Assembly (NCBI GenBank): GCA_030017815.1
Contig: JASEGX010000029.1
Location: 5,942-16,500, forward strand
Direction: 5' to 3'
Source: Thermodesulfobacteriota bacterium
Lineage (GTDB): Bacteria > Desulfobacterota > QYQD01
Length of the DNA stretch: 10,559 bases
A program made the translations under genes and the position numbers. Of the stretch, positions 1 to 6,344 are shown one piece after another. Positions within the stretch are counted from its first letter, which is position 1. The number at the start of each line of letters is the position of its first letter. The notes beneath the pieces were generated by a model. It did not search any database and was not told where the DNA came from. It saw only the letters and a list, made by a program, of their open reading frames with translations.

Positions 1-116
1 TCCATTTCATAAGCTTTCCGGGTATCGCCGAAATTTCGCCATTTGAATTTTGGGTTCTTAGCCTTATCATTTATTCATCTTTGCGGCCTCTGTGCCCTCT
101 GCGGTGAATATTCACG
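1..116. repeat. Intergenic dispersed-repeat sequence downstream of the cytochrome gene
   Basis: No gene is visible here. Two perfect palindromes occur: CGAAATTTCG at 29-38 and GTGAATATTCAC at 104-115, the second starting one base beyond the cytochrome stop codon. Between them, on the minus strand, is a stretch with the repeated words GCAGAGG and CAGAGG followed by GCAAAG. From memory, this kind of sequence is scattered through many deltaproteobacterial and related genomes as an uncharacterised intergenic repeat. The 104-115 palindrome could fold in the transcript, but no run of U follows it, so I do not call it an intrinsic terminator. The operon may continue beyond the left edge. Confidence 0.5.
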
Positions 117-2150
117 TTATTTATGGCACAGTTTACAATCTCTCTTAGCAAAAGGACTGTGCTCATTTTTCTTCAACAAACTTCCCTTAGCAGCTATATG
201 TGGTTCATGACACTCCAGACATAAGCTGGTATTTTGGAGCAACCCTTGATGCGCCTTGATATTGGTAGGTTTATCGGTGGCATGGCACTGGAGACAGAGG
301 AATGGATCCCGGTTGGCCAAAAGCCCTTTTTCTTCTCCGTAATGGGGTAGATGGCAGCCGCGGCAATTACCTTGCTTGACCGGCATATGCCCCCGGGCCG
401 AACGCAGCGCCTCTTTTAGCTGGCCATGGCAGGACAGACACAGCTCGCCGGTTTGATTGAGGAGCAAACTGGCAAGCTTTGTACCGTGCGGGCTATGGCA
501 GCTAATGCAGTTCCCTTCCTTTATGGGTTGATGTACGGCCTGGGCATCTTTTCCTTTGGCCACGAAGTTCTTATGACACTTCAGGCAGAGTTCAGAAGGT
601 GGGAGCATCTGCTGCATCGGATAATTACTGGCATGGGAGTCGTGACAGCCCCGGCATTCCCTTCTCATAAACGGCGGGTGACCCTTGCCTTCTGCACCTA
701 TATTCTTCATTTCTACATGACAGGAGAAACAAATATCCGTCTTGGAATGCTTGAGAAGAGACTTATAATTCGCTCCGTGCGGCTTATGACATCCTGTACA
801 ATTCTTTTTACTTACGGGCGTATGAACGTATGCCTTATAAAATTTATCTCTGGCCTCCTTATGACAACTGTAGCACAAGGCTTCCGGGGATACGCCCAGC
901 ATTCCCTTATAATTGGATCCATGGGCGTTGTGACAGGTCGTGCACTGATCTGCTGCGAGGGGTTTATGTACATAAGCTGCGTTTAGCTCTTCCTCTGCCT
1001 TCTTATGACACCCGAGACAAAGCTTCTTTTTTTCCAATTTTAGCAATTGCTTATTAGCCGCGGCATGCGCATCATGACAGGCCGTGCAACCCTGTTTTTT
1101 GAGTGGCGCATGCGGCACACCTGCCTTCAAAGAAGCTGCCTTCTCTTTATGACAGGTAAAACAAAGAGAGTTGACATCCTTAACCAACTGGGGGACAAAA
1201 TCCGTGGCATGGGGACTATGGCAGACCAGGCACTTACCCTCTTGTATGGGTTTATGCCGGCAGACCTGTTCAAATCGCCTGGCTACCTGCTCGTGGCAGG
1301 AATAGCAAAGGGCGCCATCCTGAGCCACCGCCTTTAGCGGCTCTTTATCTGCGGATGGACGGTGGCAGGAACTACACCTTTTTTCCGCCAGAGGCTTATG
1401 TATAGAAGGCCTTAGTAACTTAGGATGGGCTGTGGCATGCGGATTATGGCATCCCGTACAATGCGCCTTTTCCACTGGATAGTTCTGATGCGCTGCCCGG
1501 AAAGAGGCGCTCCCTGAGTTATGACAACCGAGGCAAAGCTCTGTCTCTGGTTTTACAAGATGATCGGCCTGGGGTGAGGCATGAGGTCTGTGGCAGGTTA
1601 AGCACCCCTTTTCTACCGGGGCATGGACCTTAGCGCCTTTAAATAGTGCCTCCTGGTGGCAATCAAAGCAAAGGCTATTACCCTGTTTTCTCAAGAAGAG
1701 TTTATTGTCGCCGGCATGCGGGGCATGGCAGGGTATGCATTTGCCTTCTTTTATCGGGGTATGAACCGCGACTTTTTCATTTATCCCCAGTTTTTCCGCG
1801 GCATGGCAGGTATAGCACAACGCGGCACCCGGTTTTTTGAATGTCCTGATGGGTATCTTACCATGGCGATCATGGCATACTTCACAGTCTTTTTTGAGCG
1901 CCGGACCATGGACATAAGGTTTTTTGAGATCATCAAATTTCTTGCCATGGCAGTCCAGGCACGCTTTCGGAGCAAAACCTCGCTGAGGTCTGGTCGGACT
2001 TTCCGCACAACCTAAAACGATAAGGGCGGCAAATAGTGCAAGGCCTACCACCTTAAAATTAGGATTTCGAATTTTCCACCAAAGGCGGCTCCGCCGCAGA
2101 CGGACGTGCTTCGAATTTTTCATGCGCTGCACCATATCATCAGCCTTCAT
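117..2150 (-). CDS. 26-heme outer-membrane lipoprotein cytochrome c (paired CXXCH repeats)
   Basis: This 677-residue protein carries 26 CXXCH haem c attachment motifs, the first at C64 and the last at C672, about one per 24 residues. Two motif types alternate: an LCxxCH type, and a type preceded by H-x-P and usually followed by PH or AH. These extra histidines are probably the distal ligands, giving bis-His haems. This is the doubled-CXXCH class of multiheme cytochromes. Residues 33-47 are hydrophobic and end in VLGC, a slightly off-consensus lipobox with C48 as lipidated residue; Ala follows, which favours the outer membrane. No catalytic domain is seen, so the likely role is electron conduction in the periplasm or at the cell surface. 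The ATG overlaps the isomerase stop as ATGA. No good ribosome site precedes it, whereas the ATG at codon 6 has GAAGG 8 bases upstream, so the start is uncertain. C297 lies outside any haem motif. Confidence 0.93.
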   Translation of the reverse strand: MKADDMVQRMKNSKHVRLRRSRLWWKIRNPNFKVVGLALFAALIVLGCAESPTRPQRGFAPKACLDCHGKKFDDLKKPYVHGPALKKDCEVCHDRHGKIPIRTFKKPGAALCYTCHAAEKLGINEKVAVHTPIKEGKCIPCHAPHAGDNKLFLRKQGNSLCFDCHQEALFKGAKVHAPVEKGCLTCHRPHASPQADHLVKPETELCLGCHNSGSASFRAAHQNYPVEKAHCTGCHNPHATAHPKLLRPSIHKPLAEKRCSSCHRPSADKEPLKAVAQDGALCYSCHEQVARRFEQVCRHKPIQEGKCLVCHSPHATDFVPQLVKDVNSLCFTCHKEKAASLKAGVPHAPLKKQGCTACHDAHAAANKQLLKLEKKKLCLGCHKKAEEELNAAYVHKPLAADQCTTCHNAHGSNYKGMLGVSPEALCYSCHKEARDKFYKAYVHTPVSKKNCTGCHKPHGANYKSLLKHSKTDICFSCHVEMKNIGAEGKGHPPFMRRECRGCHDSHASNYPMQQMLPPSELCLKCHKNFVAKGKDAQAVHQPIKEGNCISCHSPHGTKLASLLLNQTGELCLSCHGQLKEALRSARGHMPVKQGNCRGCHLPHYGEEKGLLANRDPFLCLQCHATDKPTNIKAHQGLLQNTSLCLECHEPHIAAKGSLLKKNEHSPFAKRDCKLCHK
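2066..2119. repeat. Palindromic repeat flanked by 10-base direct repeats inside the cytochrome 5' coding region
   Basis: The word TTCGAATTTT occurs at 2066-2075 and again at 2110-2119, bracketing a 34-base segment with the palindrome GGCGG-CT-CCGCC at 2084-2095. In the cytochrome frame it encodes residues 11-29, a basic, Trp-containing stretch just before the hydrophobic signal core. This composition is typical of intergenic repeats rather than coding DNA. The simplest reading is that the 5' end of the gene has captured such an element, lengthening the N-terminal region of the signal peptide. Confidence 0.55.
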
Positions 2151-3832
2151 TGCTTGTCAAGAGTAGAAGATTTTACAGTAGGCAGGAATCGTTCTGTCAA
2201 TTCCTGGATAAAGGGATCGTTTATCTTGACTTCAGCATCCTGTCTTAACTCTCTGGCATAATCCGTCCATAAATGCTCATAGTTTTCCTTGATATAATCC
2301 TTTTGCACGACATCCTTTATTTGTTCAAAGTCCTCGTAGTCAACATCAGACTTGGCCTCTAACTTTACGATATAATACGCACCGCCTTCTGAAAGCACAT
2401 CGCTGTTCTCTCCAACCTTCAGGGCGGAAACAGCCTCAGAGAGGAAAGACAATTTATCTTCTGAAATCCAGCCCCTGTCTCCTCCCTTCTGGGCCAGGCT
2501 GTCTTCGGACTTATTTTTTGCCAGCCAGGCAAAATCAGCTCCCCCGCGCAGTTGTTCCAGGATGGTCCGGGCCTGCGCCTCATCAGTTACAGTAATCTGT
2601 CGTATCCGGTAATGAACCGGCTTAAGATACCTATCACGGTGTTTATCGTAATAATCCTTGAGGAGTTCGTCTGAAACCTTTATCTGTGGGTATATAACCT
2701 TCTGGGCAAATAGCTTCTTTAGTAAATATTCTTCATAATACTTAAGCAGACGACCGAAATCTTCGCCTTGTTCGTAATGCCTATTTAAAGCGGCTATATC
2801 TACAAGTTTGCGATCAATCCAGTTATCTATGAATTTGCGCTTTAAGGCCAGTGGATCGTCGGTAACCAACTTAGACTCCGGTATATCTTTGAGCTGTTGA
2901 CAGAATTGGCCAACCGTCAATATTTCTTCTCCAATTTTTACAATAGGCCGTTCATCTTTGGCCCATTTTTCATCTTTTGCTGCGTCAATAGAAAGCGGCA
3001 GTTCTGCCACCAAATCTTCGCTTACGCTTATGACTATATCGGCCTGCTTGCGATATCTCTTTAAAACTTCCTGACCCAGCTCCTCTTCTTTCTTCTTACG
3101 CAAAGGCTTTTCTACAACCTGCCTTATTTCCTCTAAACTTTTCTCCGGTGCCGGCCTCTTCTCCTCAATTTTTATTATTTGATAACCGGAGGAAGTCTTA
3201 ATTACAGGTGTTATCTGGCCATCCTTAAGGGAGAAGGCTGCATCTCTAGCTGATTCCGGGAGTTGCCACCGGTGTAAAAAACCACGGTCGCCCCCCTTAT
3301 CTTTAAACATATCAATAGAATGCTCCCGGGCGAGAGCAGCCATATCAGAACCAGCTTCAATCTGGGCCCGTATATTCCGGGCTTCTTCCTCAGTCCCCAC
3401 CGTTATTTGACGAATATGTGTCGCCTCCATCTGCTCATTGTAAAATCGCCGCATTTCGTCATCGCTTACCCTGGCCCTGTCCTGAACTTCTTCTTTATAG
3501 AGGCGTACCACCGATTCCCTGAGTTTATACTCGTGCAGTTTATTTTGTACCCAGGGATCTTTATCCAGTTCCATACGATAGGCCTCCTGGACAATCAGGC
3601 GTTCATCGATCAATTTATTAACATAATCCATCAGGTCGAGATGTTCACCCGGCCGTACGGCCTCAGTGCGATGGGTTATCTTTAATGCCTCTTTTAAATC
3701 CCCCTCAGTTACCGGTACGCCATCCACCCAGGCCACGGGTTTTTCCCCTGAGATCATGAACCCGCTACAGGCCGCAAGCAACAAAAGCAACCCGATAATC
3801 ATACCGTTTCGTAACAATATAAATAGTGACAT
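2147..3832 (-). CDS. Lipoprotein with two tandem parvulin-type peptidyl-prolyl isomerase domains
   Basis: This 561-residue protein (from the chosen start) is probably a folding factor acting on exported proteins. It has a signal peptide ending in LLAAC with lipidated C22. SurA/PrsA-like helical sequence follows, then a PpiC/parvulin domain at about 138-226 and a second at about 406-494. The two copies share the words IRQITV, the A-L-A/W-L-A region and KGGDRG followed by an aromatic residue, so the two halves look like an internal duplication of about 265 residues. I start it at the ATG at 3832 because GAGGGG (3839-3844) sits 6 bases upstream; a TTG at 3877 would add 15 unconvincing residues. 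Its TGA overlaps the ATG of the 26-heme cytochrome, implying translational coupling and suggesting that cytochrome as a client. Isomerases of this class are found beside outer-surface cytochromes in metal reducers. The catalytic activity of each domain is not proven by sequence alone. Confidence 0.9.
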   Translation of the reverse strand: MSLFILLRNGMIIGLLLLLAACSGFMISGEKPVAWVDGVPVTEGDLKEALKITHRTEAVRPGEHLDLMDYVNKLIDERLIVQEAYRMELDKDPWVQNKLHEYKLRESVVRLYKEEVQDRARVSDDEMRRFYNEQMEATHIRQITVGTEEEARNIRAQIEAGSDMAALAREHSIDMFKDKGGDRGFLHRWQLPESARDAAFSLKDGQITPVIKTSSGYQIIKIEEKRPAPEKSLEEIRQVVEKPLRKKKEEELGQEVLKRYRKQADIVISVSEDLVAELPLSIDAAKDEKWAKDERPIVKIGEEILTVGQFCQQLKDIPESKLVTDDPLALKRKFIDNWIDRKLVDIAALNRHYEQGEDFGRLLKYYEEYLLKKLFAQKVIYPQIKVSDELLKDYYDKHRDRYLKPVHYRIRQITVTDEAQARTILEQLRGGADFAWLAKNKSEDSLAQKGGDRGWISEDKLSFLSEAVSALKVGENSDVLSEGGAYYIVKLEAKSDVDYEDFEQIKDVVQKDYIKENYEHLWTDYARELRQDAEVKINDPFIQELTERFLPTVKSSTLDKQ

Positions 3833-3838
3833 ACCTAA

Positions 3839-3844
3839 CCCCTC
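3839..3844 (-). promoter_or_regulatory. Ribosome binding site that sets the isomerase start
   Basis: GAGGGG on the minus strand lies 6 bases before the ATG at 3830-3832. It argues for this start rather than the in-frame TTG at 3875-3877, which has no such site. Confidence 0.6.
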
Positions 3845-3880
3845 AAAGGACTGGCCGAAGCTCAAAGTCCAAAGCAAATT

Positions 3881-4927
3881 TTATCTAATTTCAATATATG
3901 GAAGACGCTGTACTAGCTTTTTGATCACCTTTTCGGCAACCTTATCGGCCGTTCTTATTCGCCCCCAATCCAGGACTAAGATCTCGTCTTCGCCCGTGGC
4001 TCCCAGTCGATCTGCCCAGATGATGGTCTTATTCGGAACATATAAAAGACGCAGGCTGATAGCTGTCTCCGGGATAACCTGTCCTTTGGCGCCCAGATCT
4101 TCACTATATTTTTCTACTGTTCCGAGCAGGATACCATCGACTTCCAGTTTCTTGCCCAGCGCCTGCAACGTATCATAGTCCAGTTCTCCACGATATGGAT
4201 AATTCTCTGAGACCAGGGTGTTCCAGACCTTGCCATATTCAACGGTCGCCCAACCCGTTTTTTGCGCTATACCCGAAAGGAATAGATATGTGGCGATAAC
4301 CCCGGCATCCTTACGCTTGCTCAAGTTTTCAAAGGGCATTACCGCCACCCGGAAATGCCATTTTTCACGTTCCGCCTTATCCGGCGGTACGAACCGCTTG
4401 AGAGGAGAAAAAAGTTCGTCAATTACTACAGGGGCAAGTCCGGCCAGTGTCGTAATCTTACCCAGTCCCAGGACCGTTTTAAATTCCTCCCCACTGCGGC
4501 CGGCATGCCCGCCCCAGACAATATTTCCATCCGGCACGGATACCAGACGGGTAGAGATGGATAGTAACGGGTCATCAGAGCACGAATTTACATTTCCCAA
4601 CAGAATATAGGCGGCTCCAAGCCCGCGCTCCATACTATGAATAGTTTTGTCTGAGAAACGCCCGGTACTTCTAATTTCATGCCGCAACAGAAATCTTTCT
4701 ACTACTTCATCAGGCGCTATTTCAAAACCGGCATCTTTGAACCACTGACGTATATAGGGCATAACCTTTTCCACGGCCTCTTTCTTATCAGAAAGGTTCT
4801 CAAAAGGCATCAGCGCTATAGCTTTTCGGGCCAGCGGCAGCCTGGCATCGCTGTCAAATGTTGCCCGTCCGGCACAGGAAGGTAAAAAAATAAGGAGAGT
4901 TAAGAGAAAAGACAGTATTTTTAACAT
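3881..4927 (-). CDS. Lipoprotein with two tandem CsgG/TolB-like domains
   Basis: This 348-residue protein has a short signal peptide ending in FLPSC (lipidated C18). Two copies of an alpha/beta domain follow, at about 34-176 and 192-342. Each opens with a hydrophobic strand and the signature MPFENLS (40-46 and 197-203), continues to an LLG-N/T-V strand (GAAYILLGNV and VDGILLGTV) and a V-P-x-x-x-I-x-W strand, and ends in a helix after an SGEE or TGED turn. This pattern matches the CsgG/GNA1162/TolB-N-like group of periplasmic or outer-membrane lipoproteins. CsgG itself forms the curli secretion pore, but I see no clear membrane-spanning hairpins here, so a scaffold or assembly role is as likely. 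It begins 23 bases after the upstream CsgG-like gene and its ribosome site is poor, so translation may depend on upstream ribosomes. Exact family and function are uncertain. Confidence 0.82.
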   Translation of the reverse strand: MLKILSFLLTLLIFLPSCAGRATFDSDARLPLARKAIALMPFENLSDKKEAVEKVMPYIRQWFKDAGFEIAPDEVVERFLLRHEIRSTGRFSDKTIHSMERGLGAAYILLGNVNSCSDDPLLSISTRLVSVPDGNIVWGGHAGRSGEEFKTVLGLGKITTLAGLAPVVIDELFSPLKRFVPPDKAEREKWHFRVAVMPFENLSKRKDAGVIATYLFLSGIAQKTGWATVEYGKVWNTLVSENYPYRGELDYDTLQALGKKLEVDGILLGTVEKYSEDLGAKGQVIPETAISLRLLYVPNKTIIWADRLGATGEDEILVLDWGRIRTADKVAEKVIKKLVQRLPYIEIR

Positions 4928-4950
4928 AGGGTGAGGTCATGCCATATCTC

Positions 4951-5532
4951 TCATGGATACAGCGTCCGGATCGCCTTTTTAACTACCTTTTCAGAGGCCT
5001 CGCTGATCGTATCTGCACGCGCCCCAAAATGGCGGGTCCCAAAACCCGCCCCACCGGTAGAAACGCTTACTGACCATACAATGGACCCGGAATCGGTCTC
5101 CGCCATGACTAATGAGATGGAAATTTCAGGAGCGGCAAAGGATCCACCTTTTGGTTCCTCATACCTTTCGACCGATCCGGTAAGAACGGCCTGTGCATTT
5201 AATGCCTTGCCAATTTCTTTGATCTGCTGAGGAGGCAGTGCCGTTACCGATTCCACTTTGGCCGCCTTAAGGGTGGCCGAGAGATCGCCGGCTACGACCA
5301 CATCCATCAAACCTGAAGCCAGAAGTTCATTAATTACCAGTCTTCTGATCCTCTCAGAGGCGAACTTCTCATTGGTAAGATTATCAAAGGGCAATACGCC
5401 CACCCTCTTTATAAAGCTGAAATCAAAGTCCTGGCGTATATAAAAACTCGGCTTAGGCGCACGGGCGCACCCAAAACATATACAGGCCAGCAAAAGACAA
5501 ATTATAAAGTGATAAGCCCCCCGTCGCTTCAT
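4951..5532 (-). CDS. CsgG/GNA1162-like outer-membrane lipoprotein
   Basis: This 193-residue protein begins with a signal peptide ending in CFGC (lipidated C22). A single CsgG-like domain follows from about residue 37, with the signature VLPFDNLT at 46-53, a strand AQAVLTGSVERY near the middle, and an ending SGG-x-GF-x-x-RHF before a C-terminal helix. The same SGG...RHF element and helix occur in the neighbouring protein encoded at 5529-6137, so the two are paralogues from a local duplication. The ATG overlaps the upstream TGA by 4 bases (ATGA), and AAGGAG lies 12 bases before it. Paralogous pairs of this kind suggest subunits of one hetero-oligomer at the outer membrane, by analogy with the CsgG ring; that is inference. 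Similar domains are also found in GNA1162 and LpoB-type lipoproteins, so a channel role is not established. Confidence 0.85.
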   Translation of the reverse strand: MKRRGAYHFIICLLLACICFGCARAPKPSFYIRQDFDFSFIKRVGVLPFDNLTNEKFASERIRRLVINELLASGLMDVVVAGDLSATLKAAKVESVTALPPQQIKEIGKALNAQAVLTGSVERYEEPKGGSFAAPEISISLVMAETDSGSIVWSVSVSTGGAGFGTRHFGARADTISEASEKVVKKAIRTLYP

Positions 5533-6137
5533 GGTAAAAACAGACTCCTTACTATAACCTTTACCGCGTCCTCGGCTGTCTCGCCCAAGGTAGCCCCTTC
5601 CGCCTTGAAATGCCTGCTCCAGAAGCCGGTTCCGCCGGAAGTGTACTGGGTCGAAGCAATAATTGCTCCTGAAGTAGTTTCCACCACAATACAGTGAATA
5701 GTTACCTCAGGATAGGATATCGTAACACCCCTCACCACTCCAAAGGCATGGACTGAACCCACCACTACCGCCGGAACCCGTAACCGCTGTCCAATAATCT
5801 TTATATTTTCAATATGCAAGGCGCTGATGGAGGTAATCCCGGCGCTCCGTATAGCATTTAATACCTCGCCAGGCTCGATAACATCTACACGCCCCCTGCG
5901 CAAAAGTTCTGTAATCATGATATCTTGCACTTTTTTACCTGCATACGGATCGTTGGTCAGATTTTCAAAAGGCATAACTGCCACCTTTGTAATCTGGCGA
6001 ATATCAACGCCCGAACGCAAATAAGTCTTTCGGCCGGGTGCGCAGGCAGACAAAAATACAAGCGTTAAGCACAGACAACACAACAGAACGACTGCCCAGG
6101 TTTGGCTTTTATCAGTTTTACGTATCACTGTCAACAA
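5529..6137 (-). CDS. CsgG/GNA1162-like outer-membrane lipoprotein, paralogue of the next gene
   Basis: A signal peptide ending in FLSAC (C32 from the chosen start) precedes one CsgG-like domain with the signature VMPFENLT at 54-61, the strand VPAVVVGSVHAFG, and the ending SGGTGFWSRHF plus a C-terminal helix. The product is about 202 residues. The frame stays open up to a GTG at 6161, but that GTG falls inside a dispersed repeat (CCGTTCACCGTT on the plus strand). GGGAGG at 6144-6149 sits 6 bases before the TTG at 6137 and 9 before the TTG at 6134, so I place the start at 6137; the GTG at 6128 is another option. It is the first gene after the repeat-rich gap and is coupled to the next gene by a 4-base overlap. 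Domain assignment rests on motif and fold pattern; pore formation is not shown by the sequence. Confidence 0.82.
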   Translation of the reverse strand: MLTVIRKTDKSQTWAVVLLCCLCLTLVFLSACAPGRKTYLRSGVDIRQITKVAVMPFENLTNDPYAGKKVQDIMITELLRRGRVDVIEPGEVLNAIRSAGITSISALHIENIKIIGQRLRVPAVVVGSVHAFGVVRGVTISYPEVTIHCIVVETTSGAIIASTQYTSGGTGFWSRHFKAEGATLGETAEDAVKVIVRSLFLP

Positions 6138-6344
6138 CAATACCCTCCCATATCCGTTCACCGTTATCAGTTCACCGTTGTCCGTAAGAACTCGTAAGAG
6201 TTGAGTCTATGCGACCTGTAAAGCGTTTTTTCGGTGAACAGTCGATGGTGATCGTATTTTCCGTTATTCGGCCACCGGTCTCCGTGAAAAACGCGAAAAC
6301 CGTCTTTTTCGGGAACGGCAAACGGTGAACGGTTACTACCTCCC
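6138..6344. repeat. Repeat-filled intergenic gap bounded by inverted repeats
   Basis: No convincing gene lies in these 207 bases. CCGTTCACCGTT at 6154-6165 is matched by its exact reverse complement AACGGTGAACGG at 6321-6332; over 15 bases (6151-6165 against 6321-6335) 14 match. A second copy of GTTCACCGTT is at 6170-6179, giving a 14-base period, and a degenerate copy adjoins the other arm. A small stem (AACTC-GTAA-GAGTT) is at 6189-6202. No transposase is present and no clear target duplication is seen. It resembles the dispersed GTTCACCGTT-type repeats I recall from deltaproteobacterial genomes, or a small non-autonomous element. It may lower or separate expression of the barrel and the genes below it. 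Confidence 0.6.

Noticed and set aside
104..115. Palindrome after the cytochrome stop as an intrinsic terminator
   Set aside because: The stem is AT-rich and is not followed by a run of T in the direction of transcription.
426..1337. Plus-strand open frames opposite the 26-heme cytochrome (426-986, 830-1057, 1047-1337)
   Set aside because: They are the complement of the repeated CXXCH codons, which read as recurring Met-Thr-Gly or Gly-Met-Ala words; no ribosome site or protein-like composition supports them.
1646..2015. Plus-strand frames 1646-1840 and 1656-2015 and a minus-strand frame 1781-2008
   Set aside because: Shadows of the cytochrome gene in other frames, with the same repeated GMAG-type words.
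3320..4178. Plus-strand frames opposite the isomerase and the double CsgG-like gene
   Set aside because: Antisense to well-supported genes, with no ribosome site or recognisable domain.
6154..6179. CRISPR-like array from the repeated GTTCACCGTT
   Set aside because: Only two direct copies 14 bases apart, no spacers of regular length and no cas gene.
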